From Candidatus Pacearchaeota archaeon CG10_big_fil_rev_8_21_14_0_10_32_14 (lineage in GTDB: Archaea; Nanobdellota; Nanobdellia; Pacearchaeales; GW2011-AR1), in assembly GCA_002763085.1 (NCBI GenBank), contig PFCY01000075.1:1-34318 (forward strand): a stretch of DNA of 34,318 bases. The letters are read 5' to 3'. Position 1 is the stretch's first letter. Each line of letters starts with the position of its first letter. The notes below the pieces were generated by a model. That model worked only from the letters and a program-made list of their open reading frames with translations, did no database searches and had not been told where the DNA came from. Positions 1-7,704 of this stretch are shown piece by piece. The position numbers were made by a program, and so were the translations under genes.

Positions 1-20
1 TCTATTTGTTTATTGTTCAT
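1..20 (-). CDS. Start of an unidentified gene, cut by the window edge
   Basis: Only six codons (MNNKQI) lie inside the window. The start is supported by a strong Shine-Dalgarno-like GGGAGGT on the minus strand (positions 27-33), six to seven bases upstream of the ATG. It lies 67 nt downstream of the RelE-like gene on the same strand, so it could be a co-transcribed antitoxin in toxin-first order. That is a guess from position only; no function can be read from six residues. Confidence 0.4.
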
Positions 21-87
21 GTTTATACCTCCCAATAAACAAAGATAATTGGATATATAAATCTTGGGGAATAATTAATGTCTTAGG

Positions 88-306
88 CTATAAGATAGCA
101 TATTGAATTTTATAGCATAGAAAATACAATCTTTTTTCACCAAATCTCTTCTCTCGAAAAAATGGAACTTGAAGTGGCTTTCCGATCGTCTCACCTTGTT
201 CATTTAATTGTTCTATTATCTTTCTCACTCTTTGCTTATCAGATTCATCAAGTTTTTCATAATCTCTATCAAATTCGTCAGTCGTAAAGATTCTATACCT
301 CTCCAT
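88..306 (-). CDS. RelE/ParE-family toxin, C-terminally truncated
   Basis: The 72-aa product matches the archaeal RelE-like mRNA interferase pattern: an N-terminal helical hairpin with charged heptads (FDRDYEKLDESDKQRVRKII), then the strand signature GKPL, FFREKRF and EKRLYFLCY. Full-length members run to about 85-100 aa and end with a strand and helix carrying a 'DKK.QQ' motif; this one stops right after YFLCYKIQYAIL, so about 20-25 residues are missing. Those residues normally hold part of the active site, so activity is doubtful. A TATA-like TTTATAAATA at 328-337 sits about 26 nt upstream of the ATG. No antitoxin is seen upstream; the next gene downstream leaves the window. A similar, also damaged, gene lies at 33378-33695. 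Confidence 0.6.
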   Translation of the reverse strand: MERYRIFTTDEFDRDYEKLDESDKQRVRKIIEQLNEQGETIGKPLQVPFFREKRFGEKRLYFLCYKIQYAIL

Positions 307-327
307 ATTCTAACTAAGATAGAACTA

Positions 328-337
328 TTTATAAATA
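328..337 (-). promoter_or_regulatory. TATA box for the RelE-like gene
   Basis: The A/T-only element TTTATAAATA is centred about 26 nt upstream of the ATG at 306, the distance expected for a leaderless archaeal transcript. Confidence 0.45.
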
Positions 338-372
338 ATAGTTTACTTTCCAAAATATAAAAAAGAGTCATC

Positions 373-1227
373 ATGTCAACCGTAATAAAAAAATCACGCG
401 CGCCAGTTCGGATCGATTTTGGAGGTGGAACAACCGACATAAAGCCATTCACAGATACGCATGGCGGAGCCGTCCTTAACGCTACAATTAATCATTACGT
501 TTATGGAACTTTGATTGCTTCACCAACTTCAACAAAAGTCGAGTATCATGCTGACATTCCAACATCAAGCGGTCTTGGAACATCTTCAGCTATGAACGTC
601 GTATGGACTTCTCTTATAACTCCATTAAAAGATAAAAAAGAAATTTGCGAATCAGTTTATAAAATTGAACAAGCGACTTCGTCTTCAGCAGTAAACGGCA
701 AACAAGATTTTTATGCAGCAGCCTTCGGCGGAATAAATTATATGGAATTCAAAGGTGACAAAACAACGGTCGAAAGATTAAATCTCGACAAAAAAACCCT
801 GTACGCTCTAGAAAATAATTTAGTTTTAGTTTATTCTGGAATCACGCACCTTTCAGGTTCGTCAAATAAAGCTGCAATTGATAATCTGCTTAAAGGAAAA
901 AACACAAATGAATTAATCGCTTTAAGAGAAATCGCAAAATCAATGAAATCTGCATTACTAAAAAATAATCTTGATAAATTTGCAGAACTTATGAATCAAG
1001 AAACTCGGTTCCGGTCGTTGGTTTCAAAACAAACCGTCTCGCAGCCTCTACAAAAAATAATAGAATCTGGAAAAAAGAACGGGGCTATTTCGGCTAAAGT
1101 TTGCGGGAGTGGAGGCGGGGGAAGTATTTTATTTTATACAAACGATCCAGTTAAGTTAAAAAAATTCTTTAGAAAAAAAGTTATTAATTTTAAGTTTGAT
1201 TTTGAAGGTTTGACTTGGATTAAATGA
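373..1227 (+). CDS. GHMP-family sugar kinase (heptose-7-phosphate kinase / fucokinase-like)
   Basis: All three GHMP kinase motifs are visible: motif 1 RAPVRIDFGGGTTD (residues 9-22), the ATP-binding glycine loop PTSSGLGTSSAM (63-74) and the C-terminal CGSGGGGSILF (about 244-254). The middle 'GKQDFYAAAFGGIN' is typical of the HddA (D-glycero-D-manno-heptose 7-phosphate kinase) and fucokinase branch rather than galactokinase or mevalonate kinase. At 284 aa it is shorter than the usual 330-350; the missing part appears to lie between motifs 1 and 2 (residues 45-63). Members phosphorylate a sugar at C1 before nucleotide activation, so a role in surface glycan precursor synthesis is likely. No nucleotidyltransferase or isomerase partner is nearby. 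Substrate is not predictable from sequence alone. Confidence 0.8.
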   Translation: MSTVIKKSRAPVRIDFGGGTTDIKPFTDTHGGAVLNATINHYVYGTLIASPTSTKVEYHADIPTSSGLGTSSAMNVVWTSLITPLKDKKEICESVYKIEQATSSSAVNGKQDFYAAAFGGINYMEFKGDKTTVERLNLDKKTLYALENNLVLVYSGITHLSGSSNKAAIDNLLKGKNTNELIALREIAKSMKSALLKNNLDKFAELMNQETRFRSLVSKQTVSQPLQKIIESGKKNGAISAKVCGSGGGGSILFYTNDPVKLKKFFRKKVINFKFDFEGLTWIK

Positions 1228-1239
1228 ATTTTAATATAA

Positions 1240-1503
1240 TTATAATAGACGTAAATAAGGGGGTCCAAGATATTTTTTTCTAGCTTCATCGTAAGTTATT
1301 CCTTCGCTTTCAGCTAATTCCGTGATCTTCTCATGAAGTTCGTTATAAAAATTATGTTGCGTCCTTCCAATAATTGAAACTAAAGAAACTAATCCACCCA
1401 TGAGCAAATAATCGCTATCATGAGCTATGGCTCCTAACCCTGCAATAGTTCCTCCAGCAACTAATAACCCATCATAAAACGAATAATAACAAAGTTTATT
1501 CAT
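1240..1503 (-). CDS. Small hydrophobic protein of unknown function
   Basis: An 87-aa protein with a glycine-rich hydrophobic stretch (about residues 12-48, with GGTIAGLGAIAH and LLMGGLVSLVSIIG) that could form two short membrane segments, followed by a charged helix (ELHEKITELAESEGITYDEARKKY). It starts seven bases after the stop of the 109-aa gene at 1511-1840, so the two are probably one operon. I do not recognise a family. Confidence 0.55.
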   Translation of the reverse strand: MNKLCYYSFYDGLLVAGGTIAGLGAIAHDSDYLLMGGLVSLVSIIGRTQHNFYNELHEKITELAESEGITYDEARKKYLGPPYLRLL

Positions 1504-1510
1504 TCGTATT

Positions 1511-1840
1511 TTAAAAATAATTTGATCCTAAATAAATTCCTAATCCCATTAAATAAGCGCTAGCTTTCATCCCTTCAAGCGGGTAAGCTAATATTTTTCT
1601 TTTAATATCAGAAACTCCTATAGGAGGTAAATCAAGTTCAGGAAATAATTTTTTAACAATATCCGTTCGAGTAGTATGCCTAAATGTTGATCCGGGTACA
1701 AGTAATATAGACAAAATTTGCTTAAAACTACCTTCGGAATCTAAGTATTCTTGAAGTAAATCCTTTTCTTCTTGAGTATGTCTTGCATCAATAGAATCTG
1801 AATTAATTGCCTCATAGAAAAGTCTACCAAAATATGGCAT
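1511..1840 (-). CDS. Hypothetical protein, first gene of a two-gene operon
   Basis: A 109-aa protein with no recognised domain. The N-terminal half is polar and helical (TQEEKDLLQEYLDSEGSFKQ); the C-terminal 25 residues are hydrophobic and glycine-containing (ASAYLMGLGIYLGSNYF), so it may be tail-anchored or pack with its small hydrophobic neighbour at 1240-1503. It is divergent from the TrmB-type regulator at 1924, with which it shares an 83-nt upstream region, so it is a candidate target of that regulator. Confidence 0.55.
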   Translation of the reverse strand: MPYFGRLFYEAINSDSIDARHTQEEKDLLQEYLDSEGSFKQILSILLVPGSTFRHTTRTDIVKKLFPELDLPPIGVSDIKRKILAYPLEGMKASAYLMGLGIYLGSNYF

Positions 1841-1890
1841 ACGCGATGTATCTATTTTTGTTTCTATATCATTTTCTCAAAATCCGCAAT

Positions 1891-1900
1891 ATTTAAAAAT
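1891..1900 (+). promoter_or_regulatory. TATA box for the TrmB-type regulator
   Basis: ATTTAAAAAT centred near 1895 puts the expected transcription start around 1921, two to three bases before the ATG at 1924. Confidence 0.45.
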
Positions 1901-1904
1901 GAGT

Positions 1905-1919
1905 GTCCCTCTAAGGGAC
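1905..1919. promoter_or_regulatory. Perfect inverted repeat, probable operator
   Basis: GTCCCT-CTA-AGGGAC forms a perfect 6-3-6 inverted repeat between the TATA box and the regulator's start codon. A protein bound here would block initiation, so it is a good candidate for autoregulation by the TrmB-like protein. It could instead act as an RNA hairpin, but the inferred leader is too short to contain it. Confidence 0.45.
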
Positions 1920-1923
1920 TACC

Positions 1924-2673
1924 ATGAATGAGATATATAAGATATTTGGACTCAATGAAAACGAAATAAAAGTCTACAAAGCATTGCTGAAATTAAAGAA
2001 AGGAACCAAAACTCCAATAGTTAAAGAATCTGGAGTTTTGTCTTCAAAAGTCTATGAAATTCTCGATAGATTAATCCGAAAAGGTCTTGTTTCCACATTC
2101 ACTGAAAACTCTGTAAAGAATTACGTTCCAGTGCCCGCTTCAAGTATTAAAATTCTTCTTGATGAAAAAATTGAATATATGAATGAACAAAAGAAATCAT
2201 TTGAAAAAAATATAAATAATCTTTTCCCTCAAAATGTAGATTATTTAACAGACGTTCAATTATACAGAGGATGGAACGGACTTAAAAACGTCTTTCACAT
2301 TCTGGCTGGAGATTTGAAAAAAGGTGACACCTATCACATTTTAGGAGTAAATCCTGGAGAAGATATTGACAAATCAATTGAATTCTTTTCTAAAACAGAT
2401 CAATTATTTTTTAGTAAAGACATTAAAATAAAAGCTATCGGTCACAACAAAAGAAAAAAAGAATCAGAATCATTCCTAAAAACGTTCGGCAGAAAAAACT
2501 TTGAAATAAGATATTGTGACCTTGTGGGACCATTCGAAATCGGAATAACCAATAATTTAGTCGTATTATTGTTGCTCGAAAAAAATCCTACAGCGTTTCT
2601 TATAAACAATAAAAAGATAAGAGATTCATTTTACGATTACTTTAATACAATATGGAAAATTTCGAAGAAATGA
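1924..2673 (+). CDS. TrmB-family transcriptional regulator
   Basis: The N-terminal 80 residues are a TrmB-type winged helix: GLNENEIKVYKALLKLKKGT, then the helix-turn-helix 'TKTPIVKESGVLSSKVYEILDRLIRKGLV', with the family's hallmark K(V/I)YE-L--L--KGLV. A linker helix (residues 75-100, EKIEYMNEQKKSFEKNI) follows, then a C-terminal region of about 140 residues resembling the PLD-like effector part of short TrmB proteins (YRGWNGLKNVF; FFSKDIKIKAIGHNK; FEIRYCDLVGPFEIGITNNLVVLLLL). TrmB proteins regulate sugar uptake and central carbon metabolism in archaea. The palindrome at 1905-1919 suggests autoregulation. Effector and regulon are unknown; the GHMP kinase and aldolase in this window are possible but unproven targets. 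Confidence 0.82.
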   Translation: MNEIYKIFGLNENEIKVYKALLKLKKGTKTPIVKESGVLSSKVYEILDRLIRKGLVSTFTENSVKNYVPVPASSIKILLDEKIEYMNEQKKSFEKNINNLFPQNVDYLTDVQLYRGWNGLKNVFHILAGDLKKGDTYHILGVNPGEDIDKSIEFFSKTDQLFFSKDIKIKAIGHNKRKKESESFLKTFGRKNFEIRYCDLVGPFEIGITNNLVVLLLLEKNPTAFLINNKKIRDSFYDYFNTIWKISKK

Positions 2674-2694
2674 TTTCTCTAAAATATAATCATA

Positions 2695-2704
2695 TTTAAA
2701 AATA
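2695..2704 (+). promoter_or_regulatory. TATA box for the 176-aa gene
   Basis: TTTAAAAATA is centred 25-26 nt before the ATG at 2724, consistent with a leaderless transcript. Confidence 0.45.
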
Positions 2705-2723
2705 AGCTTTTAACTAAATTTTT

Positions 2724-3254
2724 ATGACATGTAAACTCATTGATAAAGCCCAAATTTTTGAACATGAACGATTAACGATGATAGGAATTGCAGGAACAAC
2801 TTCAACTCCATTAAATGATATTGAAGAGCTAATCAGGAAAAGATATGATTCTGCCGAAATTGCAGAAGTCCAAAATCACGAAAAAAGAGATTTTTTAGCT
2901 ACATTCTTTACAGATCCGGTTATAGATTTAACTTTTGATCAATCCAATAAAACCGATACTGGAATTATTGCATATAGTTTAAATAAACAAACCCTTTCAA
3001 AAATTATTGATGATATTGCCTCTTCTATCTCATTTGTTCCTTATGAAAATCAACCCCCATACTGGGAATCCGGATTTGAAATTGAAAAATTGACATACGG
3101 AAAATCTGAGTTGATTTCACAAGTTTTACATCAACCATTGGAAAAAATATTTGGAATAATCAGATATGCAAACTTTCTTTCAATGTATAATGGATTTCCC
3201 CGAGAAAGAGCGCAAACATTAGCATTCAAAAAATTTGATGTTGGTCTTATATAA
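2724..3254 (+). CDS. Hypothetical cytoplasmic protein
   Basis: A 176-aa protein without signal peptide or membrane segment. I recognise no family. It has mixed alpha/beta character with a strand-rich start (LTMIGIAGTTSTPLND) and helical segments (IEELIRKRYDSAEIAEVQNHEKRDF; SKIIDDIASSISFV). It has its own TATA box and sits alone between the TrmB-type gene and the convergent SDR gene, whose stop is only five bases away. The coding call rests on length, codon use like its neighbours and the promoter. Confidence 0.6.
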   Translation: MTCKLIDKAQIFEHERLTMIGIAGTTSTPLNDIEELIRKRYDSAEIAEVQNHEKRDFLATFFTDPVIDLTFDQSNKTDTGIIAYSLNKQTLSKIIDDIASSISFVPYENQPPYWESGFEIEKLTYGKSELISQVLHQPLEKIFGIIRYANFLSMYNGFPRERAQTLAFKKFDVGLI

Positions 3255-3258
3255 AAAT

Positions 3259-4041
3259 TCAAACTCTTCGTCTTTCAAGCACCTTTCGAGAAAACCATGT
3301 CACAAAATCTCGCGGAGCAAATCGAATTAAAAAAATAGCAAATTTATTTCTCACACCATTTATCGCAACAGATTTCTTTTTTATCATTGATTTATATCCA
3401 TACTCCGCAACTTCTTTAGCAGAAACAAGTTTTATTCCTTTTACAAGCTTTGATTGATTCATATTCGCATGATATTGAAAACCTGATTGCGTCGGTCCAG
3501 GGCATAAAACTGTAACACTCACTCCAGTTCCTTTTAGTTCATTGTTAACCGCCTGTGAAAACGATACAACATATGCTTTGGTCGAATAATATATTGTCAT
3601 TAGAGGTCCAGGCAAAAAACCCGCCATCGACGCGACATTCAGTATCATTCCGTTTTTTCTTGAAACCATATCTTTAGAGAATAACTTCGTTAAATGCGTC
3701 AACGCCACAACATTAAGTTCAATCATCTCTTTTTCTTTTTGCCAATCAGTTTTTATAAATTCTCCATAATCTCCAAAACCCGCATTATTTATCAAAACAT
3801 CAATCTCAATTTTATCATCTTTAATTTTTTTATAAAGTTTAAAAGCAGAATTTTCTCCACTTAAATCAATTTCAAAATAAATTACTTTGACTTTATACTT
3901 ATTTTCAAATTCATCTTTTATTTCTTTTAATTTCTTTTTATTTCTAGACACAAGAACAAGATTGTAACCTTCTCTTCCAAGAATATTAGAAAATTCATAT
4001 CCTATCCCTCTCGACGCGCCAGTGACTAATGCTGTTTTCAT
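3259..4041 (-). CDS. Short-chain dehydrogenase/reductase (SDR)
   Basis: A classical SDR of 260 aa. It has the nucleotide-binding TGASRGIG (residues 7-14), the structural NNAG (85-88), catalytic Ser138 in NVASMAG, and the YxxxK motif (Tyr151, Lys155 in YYSTK). SR followed by K at residues 33-36 after the second strand suggests NADP(H). The sequence resembles the DltE/YqjQ-like membrane-associated SDRs ('VLCPGPTQSGF' and a basic C-terminus), but the substrate cannot be told. It starts 11 bases after the stop of the oxidoreductase at 4052-4693, so the two are probably co-transcribed. Confidence 0.88.
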   Translation of the reverse strand: MKTALVTGASRGIGYEFSNILGREGYNLVLVSRNKKKLKEIKDEFENKYKVKVIYFEIDLSGENSAFKLYKKIKDDKIEIDVLINNAGFGDYGEFIKTDWQKEKEMIELNVVALTHLTKLFSKDMVSRKNGMILNVASMAGFLPGPLMTIYYSTKAYVVSFSQAVNNELKGTGVSVTVLCPGPTQSGFQYHANMNQSKLVKGIKLVSAKEVAEYGYKSMIKKKSVAINGVRNKFAIFLIRFAPRDFVTWFSRKVLERRRV

Positions 4042-4051
4042 GTTTATAGTC

Positions 4052-4693
4052 TCACTTCTTCAAAAGTTTAAACGCGTGATTCCAATTATTATTCTTAAAA
4101 CCATATTCAATCCAAAGTAAAGCAAAAGCTTCAAGTAAAAAAGATTTTGAAAGATCGCCTAAATCAATTACTGATTTCCATCCAAGTTGTTTTGCTATTT
4201 CATCAACTTTTTTCTTTGCTTTCTCATCGTTACCGCAAATCCAAAGATCGGGTTCACCCTCTTCTCTTTTAGGAGAGATCATAATATTCGCGCTTATTGT
4301 ATTAAACGCTTTAACAACCCGACTTCTAGGTAGAATTTTTTGAATTTGTTCTCCTAGAGAATTTCCCTGCGTTGAGAAAAGTTTTGGCGGTACTCCCTTA
4401 GAAGAATCAAGTGCATTAGTGACATCGATTAAAGTTTTTCCTTCAAACTTTTCTTTATCACATTGATTTATAACTTCTAAAACAACATCACCCTTCGTCG
4501 CCAAAAAAATCATCTCTCCATATTTCACAGCTTCATTTGCGGTCCCTATAAATGACCGTTGTGGATTTTTCTTTATCCATTCAACAAGTTTTGATGCATC
4601 CCGTGTTCCTATCATAACTTCATGCCCACAACTTATCAAACCACTTCCTAATTGTTGCCCCACAACACCACTCCCAAGAATCCCAATTTTCAT
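4052..4693 (-). CDS. NADPH:F420 reductase-like oxidoreductase (NAD(P)-binding)
   Basis: A 213-aa protein with an N-terminal Rossmann fold: KIGILGSGVVGQQLGSGL with GxGxxG at residues 7-12, and 'MIGTRD' at the position that binds the NADP phosphate in F420-dependent NADP reductases. The later segments (IFLATKGDVVLEV; LIDVTNALDSSKG; VVKAFNTISANIM; DLWICGNDEKAKKKV) match the 'NADP oxidoreductase, coenzyme F420-dependent' family. Whether the organism makes F420 is not shown here; many members use other acceptors. A TATA box (TTTTATATATT, 4714-4724) lies 25 nt upstream. It probably shares an operon with the SDR downstream. Confidence 0.8.
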   Translation of the reverse strand: MKIGILGSGVVGQQLGSGLISCGHEVMIGTRDASKLVEWIKKNPQRSFIGTANEAVKYGEMIFLATKGDVVLEVINQCDKEKFEGKTLIDVTNALDSSKGVPPKLFSTQGNSLGEQIQKILPRSRVVKAFNTISANIMISPKREEGEPDLWICGNDEKAKKKVDEIAKQLGWKSVIDLGDLSKSFLLEAFALLWIEYGFKNNNWNHAFKLLKK

Positions 4694-4713
4694 AATAAAT
4701 GTTAGAAAACGTA

Positions 4714-4724
4714 TTTTATATATT
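4714..4724 (-). promoter_or_regulatory. TATA box for the 4693-3259 operon
   Basis: An A/T-only element is centred about 25 nt upstream of the ATG at 4693, again a leaderless spacing. Confidence 0.45.
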
Positions 4725-4747
4725 TATTGTAAACTATTTTTAAAAAA

Positions 4748-5482
4748 TTAATTAACTTTTTTGGCTAAAATAACAAAATGTGATGCAAGAGTTGGTCGTT
4801 TTGAAAAGATTTTATCTATTTTCAGAACACTCGATGGAAATCCAGATTCATATACCGCACCTTTTACCTCAAGAATCTTAAATCCGTGCATTTCTAAAAT
4901 ATCTTTTAATGCTTCAAGTGTAAATATCCTGACATGCCCTACCGGAACGCTGTCTTTCTTGAATTTCTTTAAAGGTCCGGCCCCAACCAGTTTAGATTTT
5001 GTCGACGGTTCCACAAATAATGGTTGAACTCCCATAGGCACCAGAATTCTATTGAACCAAGCGAGTAAGTTTGGAGTTGAAATAATTAAGTGACCGTCCT
5101 TTTTCAAAATCCTTCCCGCTTCCTCCAAAAAATGATCCGGATTAAAAAGATGTTCAATCACTTCTCCAGCATAAACTACATTAAATTTGTTTGAATTAAA
5201 CGGAAATTTTTCTTCAATATTTCCTTGTTTAACATTCAATCCTCGTTTATTCGCTAAATCAACTTCTTCTTGAGAAAAATCAAGCCCATTACATTTTTGA
5301 GACGGAAAAACTTTCATTACTTTAGATAAAAAAAGTCCATCTCCACACCCAACATCCAAAAACTCTCCATCCCTAAAAACTTTTACTAAAAATCTCATTG
5401 ATTCAATTTCCCTATGTTGAAGCGATCTTTTCTGATCTCTTATTTTACTCCAGTGAGCATAATGATCTATAGTTTTTGACAT
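4748..5482 (-). CDS. Class I SAM-dependent methyltransferase
   Basis: A 244-aa protein with motif I FLDVGCGDGLFLSKV (about residues 37-51), an acidic residue after strand 2 (CNGLDFS), motif 'VVYAGEVIEHLFNPDHFLEEAGRILKKDGHLIISTPN' characteristic of the UbiE/Coq3 and Methyltransf_11/23 group, and a C-terminal helical cap. The 'EVIEHL.NPD.FL.E..RILK..G' pattern is common in enzymes acting on lipids, quinones or glycan heads. Substrate unknown. A TATA-like TTTTTAAAG (5505-5513) lies about 27 nt upstream. It is transcribed in the same direction as the oxidoreductase-SDR pair but separated by 54 nt with its own promoter. Confidence 0.85.
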   Translation of the reverse strand: MSKTIDHYAHWSKIRDQKRSLQHREIESMRFLVKVFRDGEFLDVGCGDGLFLSKVMKVFPSQKCNGLDFSQEEVDLANKRGLNVKQGNIEEKFPFNSNKFNVVYAGEVIEHLFNPDHFLEEAGRILKKDGHLIISTPNLLAWFNRILVPMGVQPLFVEPSTKSKLVGAGPLKKFKKDSVPVGHVRIFTLEALKDILEMHGFKILEVKGAVYESGFPSSVLKIDKIFSKRPTLASHFVILAKKVN

Positions 5483-5513
5483 TCTAATACAAATCTACTT
5501 TTAATTTTTAAAG

Positions 5514-5716
5514 ATATATGTGGGCTTCATCCCATATTACAAAAATTAATTTATTTATAATAGAGATTTTGTTTGGTATTATGGTGGGACTCGATTTGGG
5601 CGAGCAACTTCGTGTTAAGGGGTAAGGTCTTGGTTGGTGGTCGAAGTTGTGTGTTTGGCAAGTTAATTACAAACAAAATCTCACAAAAAAATTTAATTTG
5701 GGATGAGGCCATATAT
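5514..5716. repeat. MITE-like repeat with long terminal inverted repeats
   Basis: The ends of this roughly 203-bp non-coding element are inverted copies of each other. The left arm (about 5514-5579) and right arm (5667-5716) share ATATATG, then TCATCCCA, an A/T-rich stretch, and GAGATTTTGTTTG near the inner edge. The centre is G-rich. Positions 5598-5627 (GGGCGAGCAACTTCG...) match 23029-23058 inside elp3 at 28 of 30 positions. The left arm also matches 9927-10013, where a 43-bp palindrome has been inserted. I see no transposase in it. A 67-codon open frame on the minus strand is a by-product of the repeat. Confidence 0.65.
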
Positions 5717-5762
5717 GTGCAAAAGTTTATAATCAATAAGTTATTATAAAACAAAAGAGAAA

Positions 5763-6149
5763 ATGAAAAAGAGAGTTAAAAAAAATATGAACTTGATCAT
5801 AGGAACTGTACTTCTGATCATAGTATTTATTGTTATCATAATCTTATTTATTTTAAATTTGAAAAATACCTTTTTTGATAATTATGGATATATCAGATAT
5901 GGAAAGGGAGATTTGTATAATTTTTGTCCCAATGAGGATAATCAAATGAATTGTTATATAACTTCTTTTGATAATATGAATATAGATAAGGAAAATTTAA
6001 AATATTATATTGATAATAAAATCCCTATAAGATTAAAGGGTGAATTTAAAACTATAAATAATAATGAACACTATTGTGAAATATCCCAAACTGGATGTGG
6101 TAAATTAGAAATTATTTATGCTAAAAAAATTGAGAAACTTTATGATTAA
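5763..6149 (+). CDS. Small single-pass membrane protein, unknown
   Basis: A 128-aa protein with a basic N-terminus (MKKRVKKNMN) and one long hydrophobic helix (residues 11-34: LIIGTVLLIIVFIVIIILF), followed by a polar domain with four cysteines in the exterior part (NFCPNED, MNCYIT, HYCEIS, TGCGK), which could form two disulfides. The domain (IRLKGEFKTINNNEHYCEI) could be an OB-like barrel, but I recognise no family. Its stop codon (6147-6149) abuts the aldolase start, so the two are likely co-transcribed, though no functional link is evident. Confidence 0.6.
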   Translation: MKKRVKKNMNLIIGTVLLIIVFIVIIILFILNLKNTFFDNYGYIRYGKGDLYNFCPNEDNQMNCYITSFDNMNIDKENLKYYIDNKIPIRLKGEFKTINNNEHYCEISQTGCGKLEIIYAKKIEKLYD

Positions 6150-6150
6150 A

Positions 6151-6903
6151 ATGAAACCAATCAACCTCTCGTCAATAACAAAAAACGGAAAAGCGATTTA
6201 TCTCGCGTACGATCAGGGAATTGAACACGGTCCGGAAGATTTTAACGATAAAAATGTTGATCCTCTTTACATAATAAGCATAGCAAAAAAAGGAAAATTT
6301 AACGGAATTGTTTTCCAGAAGGGAATTGCAGAAAAATATAACCCTGAAATCCTTAAATCAAAAGTTCCCCTAATTGTAAAATTAAACGGAAAAACAAAAT
6401 TGCAAGGCAGCGATCCGATTTCTGAACCAATTTGCACAGTAGACGAAGCCATAAAACTTGGAGCAAAGGCAGTCGGTTTCACAATTTACATCGGAAGTAA
6501 ACACGAATCGCATATGTTTAAACACTTTGCAGAAATAGAAAAACAAGCTCACGCTAAAGGTCTTCCAGTAATTTTATGGTGTTATCCAAAAGGACAAAGC
6601 GTAAAAGACGATTCGTCCAAAGAGATGATGGCTTATGCGGCTCGAACGGGCCTCGAACTCGGCGCAGACATAGTCAAAATAAAATATAATGGTAATCCTT
6701 CTGATTTAAAATGGGCAGTAAAATCTGCCGGAAGATGTAAAGTCGTTATCGCGGGTGGAGTAAAAAAAGAAGGAAATGATTTTATTGAATATACAAAGGG
6801 GCTTATGTCCGCTGGCGCAATTGGTCTAGCAGTTGGAAGAAATGTCTGGCAATCTGACAATCCGTATAAACTTGTAGATGAAATTAAAAATATAATTTTT
6901 TAA
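6151..6903 (+). CDS. Class I fructose-bisphosphate aldolase, archaeal (DhnA) type
   Basis: A 250-aa TIM-barrel aldolase of the DhnA/FbaB family. Visible features: the substrate-site loop AYDQGIEHGPEDF (residues 19-31), 'ILWCYPKG' (141-148), the Schiff-base strand GADIVKIKY with Lys176 as the expected catalytic lysine, and the phosphate-binding loops VIAGGVKK (199-206) and AIGLAVGRNVWQ (223-234). It cleaves or forms fructose 1,6-bisphosphate in glycolysis/gluconeogenesis; 2-amino-3,7-dideoxyheptulosonate (ADH) synthases are close relatives, which matters because prephenate dehydratase lies nearby. The frame is open from 6118, but starts at 6118 and 6142 lie inside the previous gene; 6151 follows that gene's stop by one base and gives the family's usual N-terminus. 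Confidence 0.87.
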   Translation: MKPINLSSITKNGKAIYLAYDQGIEHGPEDFNDKNVDPLYIISIAKKGKFNGIVFQKGIAEKYNPEILKSKVPLIVKLNGKTKLQGSDPISEPICTVDEAIKLGAKAVGFTIYIGSKHESHMFKHFAEIEKQAHAKGLPVILWCYPKGQSVKDDSSKEMMAYAARTGLELGADIVKIKYNGNPSDLKWAVKSAGRCKVVIAGGVKKEGNDFIEYTKGLMSAGAIGLAVGRNVWQSDNPYKLVDEIKNIIF

Positions 6904-6931
6904 TTTTAATATCTTTTAGAGTATAATTATC

Positions 6932-6939
6932 TTTAAATA
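6932..6939 (+). promoter_or_regulatory. TATA box for the secreted LamG-like gene
   Basis: TTTAAATA is centred about 25 nt before the ATG at 6960. Confidence 0.4.
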
Positions 6940-6959
6940 AGACCAAGATTTGCAACATT

Positions 6960-7694
6960 ATGAAAAAGGGGCAAATTATTCTTCTGTGCAGTATTTTATT
7001 GATTTCATTATTTGCAATAAATATCTCGGCATCAAGGGATTTTTATTATAGAAACAACTTTGAATCTTACTCATATGGTAATGTAATAAATTATTTTGAC
7101 ATATTTTCGCAGTATCCTCAAAGAGTTAATATCGTTCCAAGAGATAGAGATAAATCATTGTCAATAAATAGTTTATCCCCTTACAACAACGACGGAGATA
7201 TACATATAACATATAATAAATTATTTACCCCGGCTAAAAATGAAAAGTATATAGTCTCTTGGGAATTTGAAGTTGAATCGTGCAACAGCAGCTGGGTTAA
7301 AATAAAAAAAGTTACTCCTCAAGCTTCTTCATTATACTTATATTTCAATAACATTAAAGATTTTTTATCTGTAGAATTCAAAGTTTTCGCCAATAAAGAT
7401 TCGTGTGGAAACGGTAAAGGACAGATATCTGCGTTCAAAAGGACAAATGGAAAAACAACATCGATCATCCCTTACACCTCTTATGATTTTGAACTGAATA
7501 AAAAATTCAAACCTCAAGTTGTTTTAGAAAGGATTAATGAGACAGATTATATCATGACGATATATCTTAAAAATAGAGAGATTGTTTCATCTTCATATAT
7601 TAATATTAAAGAAATAAAACCGGGAAACATTCTTCTTGAAAACGGCGGTGCGAAAACCTACTTTGACGACTTTACAATTAAGAGATATATCTAA
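6960..7694 (+). CDS. Secreted protein with a LamG/concanavalin-like domain
   Basis: A 244-aa protein with a Sec signal peptide (MKKGQIILLCSILLISLFAINISA, cleavage likely after residue 24). The mature part is a beta-sandwich of the LamG or DUF1080-like type: it opens with 'YRNNFESYSYGN', the usual first strand of such domains, and closes with 'YFDDFTIKRYI', their usual last strand. Two cysteines (ESCNSS, DSCGNG) may pair. These domains bind carbohydrates or act as surface adhesion modules. No membrane anchor is present, so it is released or held non-covalently. Monocistronic with its own TATA box. Confidence 0.7.
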   Translation: MKKGQIILLCSILLISLFAINISASRDFYYRNNFESYSYGNVINYFDIFSQYPQRVNIVPRDRDKSLSINSLSPYNNDGDIHITYNKLFTPAKNEKYIVSWEFEVESCNSSWVKIKKVTPQASSLYLYFNNIKDFLSVEFKVFANKDSCGNGKGQISAFKRTNGKTTSIIPYTSYDFELNKKFKPQVVLERINETDYIMTIYLKNREIVSSSYINIKEIKPGNILLENGGAKTYFDDFTIKRYI

Positions 7695-7704
7695 TGATTT
7701 ATAT

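Noticed and set aside
5551..5754. 67-codon open frame on the minus strand
   Set aside because: Entirely within the MITE-like repeat; its frame parallels the Elp3 linker only because the DNA is shared.
6633..6860. Minus-strand open frames inside the aldolase gene
   Set aside because: Shadow frames of a well-identified gene, with no promoter or start signal.
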